Numbered from the stretch's first letter, positions 26,868-35,862 are shown. The stretch is 64,000 nt of DNA from Clostridium sp. CAG:768 (GCA_000437435.1 FR899623.1:62001-126000), one strand, 5' to 3'. Numbers and translations: made by a program. The notes: generated from the sequence alone by a model not told the origin.

Positions 26868-28292
26868 TTTGAAACGTCGCATCATTTTCATAGCTTTATT
26901 CATTGCATGCTTGCCAAGTTTCCCTTTGAAACCGCCAAGACCGCCCATGTTACCCATTTTACTCATGTCAGGCATGTTGCCCATTTTGCCGAACATATTT
27001 TTCATATCTGACATGCCTTTCATCATCATTCTCATTTGTTCAAACTGTTTTACATATGTATTTATTTCTGCTAAATCCATACCGCAGCCTTTTGCAATAC
27101 GTTTTTTACGACTTGTGTTAAGCAAGTCAGGGTTTGAACGTTCTTCAGGTGTCATGCTGGAAATGAACACTTCCATTTTTTTGAATTGCTTGTCACCTTC
27201 ATGAGAAATCTTATCTCTGTCATCTTTGCCTATATTAAGACCAAGCATGCCAAGTAGGTTGCCCATAGAACCGAAAGCTTGCATTTGTTTTTGCATTTTC
27301 AAGAAATCGTTGTAAGAAAAGTTATTCTTACTCATTTTTTCTTCAAGTTCACGAGCTTGTTTTTCATCAAAAACTTCCTGTGCACGTTCTACAAGTGATA
27401 CTATATCACCCATTCCTAAAATACGTGTAGCCATGCGTTCAGGGTAAAAATCTTCCAGGGCATTAAGTTTTTCGCCTGTACCTGTCAATTTAATAGGTTT
27501 TCCTGTGCAGTATACAACGCTTAAAGCAGATCCGCCTCTGCTGTCACCATCGAGTTTTGTCAATACAAGACCTGTAAGACCTAATTGTGCATCAAAGTTT
27601 TCGGCAACATTTACAGCTTCTTGTCCTGTCATTGAATCAATTACAAGAAGTTTTTCAGTCGGGTGGAAAATTCTGTCTATTAAAAGAAGTTCCGCCATCA
27701 TGTCAGTATCGATTTGTAATCGGCCTGCAGTATCTAAAATAAGTGTATTAAATCCGTTTTGGTTAGCATAATCAATTGCACCGCGTACAATTTGTTGAAC
27801 GTCTTTGCAATCAGGGATTGTAAAGACTTCATTTTCAATTTCTTTACCAAGAGTTTGTAATTGAGAAATAGCTGCGGGTCTATATACGTCACATGCTACA
27901 AGGAGTGGTTTTCTGCCTTCTTTTTTTAATTTAACTGCAAGTTTAGCAGATGATGTTGTCTTACCTGACCCTTGAAGACCAAGCATCATAATCATGTTTG
28001 GATTCCCTGAAAAATCAAGCGGTTTAGCTTCTTTCCCAAGTAAGTTTATAAGTTCATCATGAACAATTTTGATTAATTGTTGAGAAGGATCAACGCCTTC
28101 TAAAACTTTTTCACCTTCAGCTTTATCTTTAATAGAAGATATGAAAGCTTTTACAACACGTAAATTTACATCAGCATCTAATAGTGCTCGTCTAATTTCT
28201 CTGAGAGCTTCCTGCATATTATCTTGAGTAAGCTCTTTTCCTCGAGTTTTGCTAATTATTTCCTGTAATTTTTCACTTAAACTATCAAACAT
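26865..28292 (-). CDS. ffh: Signal recognition particle protein Ffh (SRP54)
   Basis: A 475-residue NG+M-domain GTPase that binds SRP RNA and signal sequences and targets ribosomes to FtsY. G1 GLQGSGKTT is at 105-113 and G2 DVYRPA at 135-140, followed by LDTAGR (G3) and LTKLDGD (G4). The M domain is methionine-rich and ends in a Gly/Met/Lys tail (FGKMGNMPDMSKMGNMGG). There is no Shine-Dalgarno; TGATATAAT lies 6 nt before the ATG, so the mRNA is probably leaderless. The stop codon forms part of a repeat hairpin. Confidence 0.97.
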   Translation of the reverse strand: MFDSLSEKLQEIISKTRGKELTQDNMQEALREIRRALLDADVNLRVVKAFISSIKDKAEGEKVLEGVDPSQQLIKIVHDELINLLGKEAKPLDFSGNPNMIMMLGLQGSGKTTSSAKLAVKLKKEGRKPLLVACDVYRPAAISQLQTLGKEIENEVFTIPDCKDVQQIVRGAIDYANQNGFNTLILDTAGRLQIDTDMMAELLLIDRIFHPTEKLLVIDSMTGQEAVNVAENFDAQLGLTGLVLTKLDGDSRGGSALSVVYCTGKPIKLTGTGEKLNALEDFYPERMATRILGMGDIVSLVERAQEVFDEKQARELEEKMSKNNFSYNDFLKMQKQMQAFGSMGNLLGMLGLNIGKDDRDKISHEGDKQFKKMEVFISSMTPEERSNPDLLNTSRKKRIAKGCGMDLAEINTYVKQFEQMRMMMKGMSDMKNMFGKMGNMPDMSKMGNMGGLGGFKGKLGKHAMNKAMKMMRRFK

Positions 28293-28307
28293 ATTTGAAT
28301 TATATCA
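28293..28307 (-). promoter_or_regulatory. ffh promoter, extended -10, leaderless
   Basis: On the minus strand TGATATAAT (28307-28299) is followed by TCAAAT and then the ATG (28292-28290). The expected transcription start is therefore at or next to the initiation codon. The -35 is weak, which suits an extended -10. Confidence 0.7.
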
Positions 28308-28311
28308 TAAA

Positions 28312-28641
28312 CTAATCTTCGATGTTATCGTAATTCATATTGGTTTTTACGTCATCTTTATGTTTGTCTTTATATTTTTCATAAGCAATTATTGCAGGAA
28401 CGGAAATTGGAAAAGTGAGGACTGTTACTATTCCTAAAAGACCTTTTTTAAATCCCGGTTTGTTAGATGGATCTGGGTTTTCAGGAGCATCTAAATCACA
28501 ACCATAGTCTTCACCTACACCAAAATTAATTTTATCAGAAATTGGTTGGGTTATATTATCTGCATTGTTTTGTAAAAATGATTTTGTATTGTTTGTTAAA
28601 AATTTTCTTACGTTAGCTGATGTGATTGATTGTATTCGCAT
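28312..28641 (-). CDS. Small lineage-specific protein with one membrane segment
   Basis: A 109-residue protein of unknown function. The start at MRIQSI (28641) has AAAGGA 6-7 nt upstream; the longer ORF to 28674 does not. An Asn-rich N-terminus leads to KINFGVGED (38-46), a variant of the S/N-F-x-G motif, then an acidic DxxxP stretch, one hydrophobic segment (GLLGIVTVLTFPISVPAII) and a charged Lys/Asp tail. It is directly upstream of ffh. Confidence 0.6.
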   Translation of the reverse strand: MRIQSITSANVRKFLTNNTKSFLQNNADNITQPISDKINFGVGEDYGCDLDAPENPDPSNKPGFKKGLLGIVTVLTFPISVPAIIAYEKYKDKHKDDVKTNMNYDNIED

Positions 28642-28805
28642 TATAATTCCTTTATAAATTGCTTTTGCATGCATTATAAGTCGAAAAAGATTTATTTATG
28701 CTACTTTTATAGTAAAAATTTTACATTATTTTACAAATTTTTTTGTTTATAAAACATCATACATTTTTATGATTTCATTTCAAATCTCGTTTGCTAATAT
28801 ATAAC

Positions 28806-28882
28806 CATACTCCTTAGAGAACTAAGATACACATATCCCTAATCAACAGCTATGCACTTCAAATGTACATAGCTTTTTTTTT
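28806..28882 (+). ncRNA. Candidate small RNA with intrinsic terminator
   Basis: A plus-strand terminator, AGCTATG (28848) / CATAGCT (28874) followed by nine T, ends a stretch with no coding sequence on that strand. Upstream is a small hairpin CTTAG-AGAA-CTAAG (28813-28826) and unpaired CCATACTCC and ATCCC segments. TAATATATA near 28795-28803 may be the -10. The 5' end is not fixed. The wider gap 28642-28929 holds nothing else recognisable. Confidence 0.4.
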
Positions 28883-28929
28883 ATTTATTTTTTATTTTAA
28901 TTACTTATTAATTGCTTTTTTGATATATC

Positions 28930-28957
28930 TTGACAAAATTTTTTGATATAATAAAAT
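28930..28957 (+). promoter_or_regulatory. tRNA-Ser promoter
   Basis: TTGACA (28930-28935), a 16-bp spacer, then TAAAAT (28952-28957), placing the start about 18 nt before the tRNA. A TATAAT at 28947 is too close to the -35 to be the partner. Confidence 0.65.
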
Positions 28958-28981
28958 AAAGATACGTCCAAACAACTGAAT

Positions 28982-29068
28982 GGAGGAGTGCCAGAGCGGT
29001 TGATTGGAGCAGTCTTGAAAACTGTCGTACGTTCACGCGTACCGTGGGTTCGAATCCCACCTCCTCCT
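28982..29068 (+). tRNA. tRNA-Ser (anticodon UGA)
   Basis: Acceptor GGAGGAG pairs with CTCCTCC; the T arm is GTGGG-TTCGAAT-CCCAC. The anticodon stem GCAGT/ACTGT encloses loop CTTGAAA, giving anticodon TGA. The long variable arm (GTACG...CGCGTAC) is the class II mark of serine tRNAs. CCA is not encoded. Confidence 0.96.
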
Positions 29069-29075
29069 AATTTTA

Positions 29076-29104
29076 AAAGCCACCTTCGAAGGTGGCTTTT
29101 TTAG
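29076..29104 (+). terminator. Terminator of tRNA-Ser
   Basis: AAAGCCACC-TTCG-AAGGTGGCTTTTTT, a strong stem with T tail starting 8 nt after the tRNA. Confidence 0.92.
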
Positions 29105-29499
29105 TTTGAAAGATAAAGTAGCAAAATTTATTTTTAGATGTTTTAATTGTGATATGTGTAATTTAACGACCGGTTTTATTTGTACGGATACTTTGATTAT
29201 TTTGGACAGCCCTCACTGTGAGGGCGTTTTCAGGTCGGAAAATTAAGTTTACCCAAAAAATCAAACTGCGGAACTGGACTTTTTTCGGACTGTACGTATA
29301 GATTGATTTTTTCTTAATATAGCTGGATTTAGCACCAATTTTACAGTGTACGGTTAAAATGATTATTTCGGCAAAGTCCATTTTGAGAATTTTAGTTTTT
29401 TGAAAAAATTTTTAATTGATACAAAATCGACAAGATGCTCGGAAGTCGTGGGTAATCTGTATAACTTTTTAAATAGGTTGGAACAATGTGTATAGACTA
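29105..29499. other. Gene-free stretch after tRNA-Ser
   Basis: No supportable gene in about 395 bp. It contains an inverted repeat GCCCTCAC-TGTGAGGGC near 29210-29226 and a 72-codon minus-strand frame without a ribosome-binding site. Base composition is less AT-rich than the flanks. It may be the decayed edge of an insertion beside the tRNA; no copy of the tRNA 3' end was found. Confidence 0.4.
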
Positions 29500-31029
29500 T
29501 TATTGCAAGTTACTTAATTGCTCTTTATTAGGATAACAAGTACCTTTAATTTCTGTTCCGTCTGCTTTCTTTATAACAAATGGTACTGCATTGTGTGGGT
29601 CTAAGTTTGGATTAACCATATTTAGTTCTTCTTGTGTTGGTTTCATATCATCAAATATTATTGTGCCAAGTAATTCTGGGGAACTAAAATCTTGATGATG
29701 AACTATTAACTGTGTAATACTTGTATTGTCTATACCTTCAAGCATAGCATTTTGACCTATCTTAATTGGTGGAAATCCTTGTATTGTCAATACATCTCCA
29801 CCATTAATAGATAATTGTGAATTATTTTTTAACTCACTGACTGATTTATCTTGTACAGATATGTTATACAATTTACCATGAACTTTAATAGTAGTATCTT
29901 GCGTTATCGTTAATTTCCGACCTGTGTCTGCACCTTGAACAAGTTGACCGTCAGCAGATACTTTATAACTTTGTCCATTTATTACAATACAGTCATTGTC
30001 TGCAAGTTCTTCTGTACCTTGTGGAGCTGTTGCACTTGCTGTTGGATGATGTTGTATTGTTATATCACCATTCAAATTATCTGCAAGTTTATTGTAACCC
30101 TGTAACCAATTCTGAAATCCGACAGTAGTACTTACCCTACTACTGTCGGTATAATATGTTATGGGGTGGTCATATATATCATAACTTTCAAGGGTAGCAT
30201 TTATAAGATTACCTTGACTGTCAACACTTTTTAATTGACCTTGCTGGCTTGCATTAACAAGTCTTGCTGTTGCAGTAAGAGCAAGAGTTTCACATTCTAT
30301 TTCCTCTGCTTTTGTTGGATAGTTTAAGGTGCCATTTTGAGTAGCTTTTCTTTCTAAAAATGCGTGGTTTGCTTCGTGTATAAGAAGTTTCAGCATTTCA
30401 GTAGTAGTATTAACTTGTTCATTATCTGTTTCTATATGAATAATACCTGCTTCTGCATGTCCAGCTCCTGTCTTATCAGCGTCATAAACAATCTCATCTA
30501 AGCATTGTAAATATAGGTTTTTATCTGCTTCATTTGTAAAGTGTTCCCCAAGCCCTGATAATTGCCAATTCTGTTTTAGTACGGCAACAGCCTGTTTTAC
30601 AACTTGCTCATGAGCTTCTTTCCTTGATATTTGCTGTGCTGTTAATGTTTTAGTTTGTGTGGCACTCGTAGATTGCATAGCTTGAGTAGCTTGTGTTGAA
30701 GCCGTACCAGTCGTACTTTCGGTATCTTCAACTTGTATATTTTTACCAAGTGCATTATTGATTAAAGCTACAATTTTGCTCCAGCACTCTTTACTAAAGG
30801 TAATAACGGCATTTTCGTGTACAGTATAGTTGTTATCTGCATTAGGTGTCGCACCACGATTATTCTGAACATTCATATTCTGTTCGCTATTGAACTCATT
30901 AATAACCTGTGTCCATATACTACCACTAATCTGCTTACATTCGTTATTAGTTAAACCTAACTCCTGTGCTATGCCTTGAGTTATGCCACCTTTCTTTATA
31001 ATGAATTGTCCGTCTATTCTGCCGTCCAT
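29500..31029 (-). CDS. Putative zinc metalloprotease-like protein (HEANH)
   Basis: A 509-residue protein, not assigned to a family. LLIHEANHAFLERK (HEANH 218-222) fits HExxH zincins, with AEEIECETLALTATARL 25 residues on as a possible third-ligand helix (Glu 242-247). The region before has a Thr/Gln/Ala-rich linker (102-130); the C-terminal third is beta-rich, with repeats such as INGQSYKVSADGQLV and VHGKLYNISV. No signal peptide. It is less AT-rich than its neighbours and lies beside a tRNA, which hints at horizontal origin. GAGG 7 nt upstream supports the start. Effector-like, but unproven. Confidence 0.65.
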   Translation of the reverse strand: MDGRIDGQFIIKKGGITQGIAQELGLTNNECKQISGSIWTQVINEFNSEQNMNVQNNRGATPNADNNYTVHENAVITFSKECWSKIVALINNALGKNIQVEDTESTTGTASTQATQAMQSTSATQTKTLTAQQISRKEAHEQVVKQAVAVLKQNWQLSGLGEHFTNEADKNLYLQCLDEIVYDADKTGAGHAEAGIIHIETDNEQVNTTTEMLKLLIHEANHAFLERKATQNGTLNYPTKAEEIECETLALTATARLVNASQQGQLKSVDSQGNLINATLESYDIYDHPITYYTDSSRVSTTVGFQNWLQGYNKLADNLNGDITIQHHPTASATAPQGTEELADNDCIVINGQSYKVSADGQLVQGADTGRKLTITQDTTIKVHGKLYNISVQDKSVSELKNNSQLSINGGDVLTIQGFPPIKIGQNAMLEGIDNTSITQLIVHHQDFSSPELLGTIIFDDMKPTQEELNMVNPNLDPHNAVPFVIKKADGTEIKGTCYPNKEQLSNLQ

Positions 31030-31079
31030 AAAGAGTCCTCTACTGTATATATCGGCACAAATCTGAAAAACTTTAATGA

Positions 31080-31110
31080 ATTGTTACAATTAAGATAATA
31101 TTGTTACAAT
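31080..31110. promoter_or_regulatory. Two phased ATTGTTACAAT palindromes
   Basis: The 11-bp palindrome ATTGTTACAAT occurs at 31080-31090 and 31100-31110, start to start 20 bp, about two helical turns. It lies 51 nt before the minus-strand metalloprotease-like gene. The rest of the gap 31030-31330 holds a TATAAT at 31264-31269 for the plus-strand gene and no ORF. Confidence 0.6.
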
Positions 31111-31330
31111 CGAATATTACCATGCCAGCTCACTATTATATATAAGGATTATATATAATACAATTAGTACATTCTTAAACACACAAGCCACTTCCAGTCG
31201 TTTAAACGGTTGAATAAACAGACATAAATCGGCGATAATTAATATTTTTAAATAATATTTTTGTTATAATCTTGCCGAAAATACTCAATCTACCTGTTAC
31301 AAATAATCAAACTATCTGTCTTTTTACAAT

Positions 31331-32935
31331 ATGTTTATAAATATATTTAATTTTAACAATAATCTTGGTGTTTCCCAAAAACAAAGTTTTGAAGGCAGAT
31401 TGCCTAAAAAAGTTTTTTTTGATATAAGAGATATTCCTAAACTTACTTGCGCTAAATGTGGTAACGAACTTATTAGTATTCCTGAAAGAGATGAATTCCT
31501 TGATACATTTGGGGCTGTGGCTAAAAAAACATTAGCAAATCCTGTGTTTGATGATTTTCGTCAATTTAATGCTTTTAAGTTTTTAAAAAATTTATCTGAA
31601 AGACATCCGAGGACTTCACTCTCTCAAATTGTTAAAAATAAAATTGTAGAACATAAAATATTAAAATTCACAGATTTTGATAAAAAATTAATTAAAGAGG
31701 TTATAGATATTTCTAAAGATTATACTCAGAAATCTCCTCAAGTAATAAAAAAATTATATCCACTACGAGCAAAATTACCTGATGAATATAAAGATCTTAT
31801 AGATTATATGTATATGTATTCACTGCTATACCCGAAAAATACATTCTCTGAAATTTTCAATAAAAAAGAGGTATGGAGTTATCATGATAAGTTACGAACA
31901 TTACAAAAAGAAAAATTTCATCATGCAAGCGAAATTGCATTTAATAATTTGAATAAGTTATGTGAAAGACTTCCGGAATCTCAAAGGGAAGAGTTTAATA
32001 AGTTAAATATTCAAGCTAACACAATTATAAGTTATCAAGCATATCCTTCTATTACAAAGAAAATTATGTTGAATGATTTGTATAAGGATTTTTGGGGTAG
32101 GTTAGAAGATAAAGCTTTAGCGAAAAAAATTCAGCGACAAATAGAAAAACTTCCATATAATAATTTAAGTGGGAGCAATTTAATAATAGAGAATTTGAAA
32201 TCCAGTGATAGAGAGATTATTAAAAATATTATAGATAATCTGTCATCAACTTTTGAGCATGTTGTGCCTCATTCGCAAAAAGGTTCAAGAGCTAAAGGTA
32301 ATGGAATATGTCTGTGTAAAAAGTGTAATCTTGAACGTGCGACTATTCCATATACAACAATGATGCAATCTTTCCCGATGTTTCAAGAAAATTTGCAAAA
32401 ACAAATTAATAAAGTGATTAGTTTTATCCTGCATAGGAAGCTTAAATCTTATGAAAATTATCCGCAAAATATTAAAAAAACTTTATTGGATGTGACTGAT
32501 CAAAAGTTAAGAATTGATATTAAAAATTTTATAATAACTAAACACAAGAATATAAAAAATGAAATAGAAGAAGCTGAAAGAAAGTTAGATGAAAATCAAA
32601 AACTGTTTAAACAAACACAATTGGTTTTAAAAGAGAAAAAAGAATATATAAATAGATTATATGACGAATTAGTAATGCTGCAAAATTCAAGAATGTATCT
32701 TAAAACAAAATTAAATAAAAAACGAAAATCATATGAAAGTATATTGAATTTAATCAGGGAAAGAAATAAAGATATAAATAGAGTATCTAAAGAATTGAAA
32801 AAAGTAAAATTAGATCAAAAACTTTTGAGAGATATCCAATTAAATAACTTACAAAGGATAAATGAAATAAGATCAGATATTGAAAGTTTAAAAATTAATC
32901 AAATTAATATTAATGAGTTAATATCTGGGGATTAA
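31331..32935 (+). CDS. HNH nuclease-like protein with C-terminal coiled coil
   Basis: A 534-residue protein. It starts with the N-terminal SQKQSFEGRLPKK motif (15-27). C40-x2-C43 and C329-x2-C332 can form one zinc site; between them EHVVPHS (H310, H314) and GNGICLCKKCNLER (N324, N333) resemble the HNH nuclease fold. Residues ~405-530 are a long Lys/Glu/Leu coiled coil. The middle (~60-300) is helical and unknown. HNH proteins cut DNA or RNA; the lineage motif and coiled coil are unusual additions. No Shine-Dalgarno is visible. Confidence 0.72.
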   Translation: MFINIFNFNNNLGVSQKQSFEGRLPKKVFFDIRDIPKLTCAKCGNELISIPERDEFLDTFGAVAKKTLANPVFDDFRQFNAFKFLKNLSERHPRTSLSQIVKNKIVEHKILKFTDFDKKLIKEVIDISKDYTQKSPQVIKKLYPLRAKLPDEYKDLIDYMYMYSLLYPKNTFSEIFNKKEVWSYHDKLRTLQKEKFHHASEIAFNNLNKLCERLPESQREEFNKLNIQANTIISYQAYPSITKKIMLNDLYKDFWGRLEDKALAKKIQRQIEKLPYNNLSGSNLIIENLKSSDREIIKNIIDNLSSTFEHVVPHSQKGSRAKGNGICLCKKCNLERATIPYTTMMQSFPMFQENLQKQINKVISFILHRKLKSYENYPQNIKKTLLDVTDQKLRIDIKNFIITKHKNIKNEIEEAERKLDENQKLFKQTQLVLKEKKEYINRLYDELVMLQNSRMYLKTKLNKKRKSYESILNLIRERNKDINRVSKELKKVKLDQKLLRDIQLNNLQRINEIRSDIESLKINQININELISGD

Positions 32936-32947
32936 TAATTTATTATT

Positions 32948-33601
32948 TTATGCCCAATTATATTTATAAGTTTCATAATCTTTAAGAATTTCTTGTGTGT
33001 TTATATTTTCTTTAATTTTAAATATAGCCATTGTATCCATTGTATCTAAAATATCTAAATATTTTAAGATACAGTGGTATTCTTCTCTATTATTAAAATC
33101 ATGAATTAGTATTGTAGTATTTTTATTGCAATTCAATATAGTTTGTAGTGCACAAGCGACTCTGAATCTTCCATCAATAAATACAAAATCGAAATTTTTT
33201 TCTTCTTTGAAAATTTCATTAGAATATAATGGATATAAATTTTTGGCTTTTGGATCTTGTGGTATTCCTAAAAAACCTACTTCTCCAATATTTATATATC
33301 TAAATTTTAGTCGTTTTTCTTGTTTTATAAATTCCCATTTTTCAAGATATTTAATCCAATTAGAATCAGATTCAATGGATGTTACATTTTTTATATCTGT
33401 TTGTAATAAGACAAGAAATGTGGAACCTCCTGAGCCAAATTCAAGATAATTTTTGCAGTGTTTGCAGTGTTTAATTAAAAAATTCTGTTCTTTTCCAGAA
33501 AGAGCAATAGGAAAGAGTTTTGGACTAATAGATTTTTGGTCCGATTTTAATAAGAATTTATTTTTAATTTGTATAAATTTATTTTTTATGAATTTACGCA
33601 T
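32948..33601 (-). CDS. Class I SAM-dependent methyltransferase-like protein
   Basis: A 217-residue Rossmann-fold protein. YLEFGSGGSTFLVLL is motif I, VTSIESDSNWIKYLE motif II, and FDFVFIDGRFRVACAL then TTILIHDFNN motifs IV/V. It resembles the methyltransferase/'class I SAM' proteins often found near glycan or O-antigen genes, but no such genes are here. Substrate unknown. The N-terminus is Lys-rich without signal peptide. AGGT precedes the ATG. Confidence 0.8.
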   Translation of the reverse strand: MRKFIKNKFIQIKNKFLLKSDQKSISPKLFPIALSGKEQNFLIKHCKHCKNYLEFGSGGSTFLVLLQTDIKNVTSIESDSNWIKYLEKWEFIKQEKRLKFRYINIGEVGFLGIPQDPKAKNLYPLYSNEIFKEEKNFDFVFIDGRFRVACALQTILNCNKNTTILIHDFNNREEYHCILKYLDILDTMDTMAIFKIKENINTQEILKDYETYKYNWA

Positions 33602-33789
33602 TTTTACCTAAAAGTTTTATATACTATTCATAAATTTATCATTCATATATTTGATAATGCAATTATTTAATATAATTAAATGGTGTTTTAATATTTTAAA
33701 ATCCACAATTAGTATATTATGAATTGTCAAAATTACTATTAAAAATACTTAAATAGACTGTTAATTTAGATATAAATTTGTATTTTTTA

Positions 33790-34458
33790 TCATCTTATTT
33801 TTCCTGATTGATAACCTGTCCATAAATATATTGCAGGTAAGAATTTTTCGACTCCAAGTTTTTTGATAAAAGGTATTTCTGCCATAATTAATGCTCCTGA
33901 TATAACATCTATATTGGCTAAGGAATCTATAAATTTTACATGTCTTTCATTTTCTGTGCCTGTAGTTTTATTTATTTTATTTGATATTTTTGAAGCTAAA
34001 TACATCCCACTAAAAATTCCTGCAAGTAGTGTGAGTGCTTTTATTTTATTATTATTAGTTAGGGGAGTTAAGGCACACAATTTTAATAACGGTTTAATTA
34101 AAAGAGTTGGTATAACAGCATTAAAAAATTGAAATATCCCTTCATGTATTTTGTTTTTTGGGTTGGAGTTTTTATCTGTAATTATACCTCCAGATATTCC
34201 CCCAATAATACTTCCTGTACTGAGCATTATCATTTCTTTTTCGGCATATTTAAGTTTGTTAATAGGATTTTTTTGATATTTTGAAATTATTAATAGGGGT
34301 AATATAGTTCCGAGTAAAGAGCCACTAGCTATACCAATTTGACCACCAAGAGTTAATGGTTCTCTTTTAGGTTTGCTGAAAAAATGATCATTTCTGTTAT
34401 GTTTAAAACCAAAAGCAGAAAAGGTGTTGCTTATATTATTGTTAATTGGGGGTATCAT
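33790..34458 (-). CDS. Lineage-specific membrane protein with SAFGF motif
   Basis: A 222-residue protein, unknown function. The Asn-rich start runs into NTFSAFGFKHNRN (11-23), a form of the S-F-x-G motif. Hydrophobic, Gly-rich segments lie near 36-58, 76-95, 108-128, 140-158 and 180-200, so it is probably an inner-membrane protein. The gaps on either side (33602-33789, 34459-34593) are AT-rich and contain nothing recognisable. Confidence 0.6.
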   Translation of the reverse strand: MIPPINNNISNTFSAFGFKHNRNDHFFSKPKREPLTLGGQIGIASGSLLGTILPLLIISKYQKNPINKLKYAEKEMIMLSTGSIIGGISGGIITDKNSNPKNKIHEGIFQFFNAVIPTLLIKPLLKLCALTPLTNNNKIKALTLLAGIFSGMYLASKISNKINKTTGTENERHVKFIDSLANIDVISGALIMAEIPFIKKLGVEKFLPAIYLWTGYQSGKIR

Positions 34459-34593
34459 GATTAATGTTTTAACATATCCTTAATATTTTCCATAATATTC
34501 ATGCCATATTATATTATATCGAAATATATTATTGTCAATATAGAAGTTATAAGTTGGAAAATTGATATGCAATTAATATTTAATGTTATAGTA

Positions 34594-35781
34594 CTAATCC
34601 CATTGACGAGAGTTTAAGTTTTCTCTTAAAAGATTATGTTCAGATAAATAATCAAGTATTCTGAAATTTAAAAGGTTTCTGTAATCTCTCATTGCAGGCG
34701 TAAAATTCCCTACACTTTTTGGACTTTTCCCTTTTAATTCTTCTATTTTTTTACTTGTAATCATACCGGTTTTGTATCTGTTAGGTTTATACACTGTCCA
34801 AGCTTCGTGAGGGTAAAATGATGATCTGCATTCATTTGTATTTTCATTAATCAACATTTGTTCAAATAAGTCTAATGGCATATTATGAAACTCTTGTTTT
34901 ATTTCATTTTTATATGGCATTAATTTTTCAGGAAGTTGTACTGATGGAATGGAGATTTCTTCATCATCATAATATCTTTTTTCAATATAATCCATACAGC
35001 CAATTCCAAAAATCCTTATAGATTTTGCAAAATCTTCTAATATACCGTCTTCTTCTGCTATTTCTGACATGATATCTAAGAATGAACTAGCTCCTTTTCC
35101 AGTATCAATGTAATCTGTAATTACAATTTTTTTACCTGTTTTTTTATGAACATCAACGATATGTTGTGGATCTGCTTGGATACTTTTTAAATATCTTTTA
35201 TATGCTTTTTTCTCTTCAGGTGTTGGAGCATATCTATCCATACGAATTAGACCTTCGTTTCTGTCATATCGGTACCAGTTTTTTGAAAAAGCTACAAATT
35301 TATAATCGTCTATACCGTCTTTCATCCATAAGGCAGTATTTAAAAACCATTTTGGACTTCTGCCAAGACATAAGATTGGTTCATCTTTTAGACCCCTGTA
35401 TAGATCACATACATCAAGGAATTCTTCCATAATTCTATCATTCATTAAGGGAAGATATGCTTTTTTTTCGTTTTCTAATTCATTTATTTTTACATCTTTA
35501 TTGAATTCTATGCATTTTTTTCTAAGTATTTGTTTCATAGTTGGAGATAGACTTTTGTATTCAAAATAGTCTATATCAGGAACTCTTCTTGTGTTTCTAT
35601 TATCTCCTTCAAATGAAAGGAAATTTAATTTATTTTGATAATATTTATAGTTTAATAAATTTGCTTGTGTAGGATACAGATTTTGTTTTATTGTATTTTT
35701 ATTTGTTTCAGAATTAATGTTTTGAGAAAAATTAATTTTATTTTGAGATGAGTAGTTAAGAAAAACACTTTGAATTTTCAT
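34594..35781 (-). CDS. Phosphoribosyltransferase-like protein with SFEG motif
   Basis: A 395-residue protein. The first ~55 residues are Asn/Lys/Ser-rich and end in LSFEGDN (55-61). KKIVITDYIDTGKGASS (217-233) matches the PRPP-binding loop of type I phosphoribosyltransferases (hydrophobic strand, two acidic residues, TGKG), and EPILCLGRSPKWFLNTA earlier would be the preceding strand-loop. The rest is not recognised. Enzyme activity is only inferred. AGGAG 6 nt upstream fixes the start. Confidence 0.65.
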   Translation of the reverse strand: MKIQSVFLNYSSQNKINFSQNINSETNKNTIKQNLYPTQANLLNYKYYQNKLNFLSFEGDNRNTRRVPDIDYFEYKSLSPTMKQILRKKCIEFNKDVKINELENEKKAYLPLMNDRIMEEFLDVCDLYRGLKDEPILCLGRSPKWFLNTALWMKDGIDDYKFVAFSKNWYRYDRNEGLIRMDRYAPTPEEKKAYKRYLKSIQADPQHIVDVHKKTGKKIVITDYIDTGKGASSFLDIMSEIAEEDGILEDFAKSIRIFGIGCMDYIEKRYYDDEEISIPSVQLPEKLMPYKNEIKQEFHNMPLDLFEQMLINENTNECRSSFYPHEAWTVYKPNRYKTGMITSKKIEELKGKSPKSVGNFTPAMRDYRNLLNFRILDYLSEHNLLRENLNSRQWD

Positions 35782-35862
35782 ATAATTCTCCTATTTTTTT
35801 GCATGAAAACTCAAGAAAAAAATTTTTTGCTATTATTTTATATTTATATTATTCGTATTAGT

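Noticed and set aside
28947..28952. TATAAT as the tRNA-Ser -10
   Set aside because: Only 11 bp from TTGACA; TAAAAT at 28952 has the correct spacing.
28945..29110. Integrase site at tRNA-Ser
   Set aside because: No second copy of the tRNA 3' end and no integrase gene in the window.
29163..29381. 72-codon minus-strand frame after tRNA-Ser
   Set aside because: No ribosome-binding site, no recognisable protein, atypical composition; more likely chance or debris.
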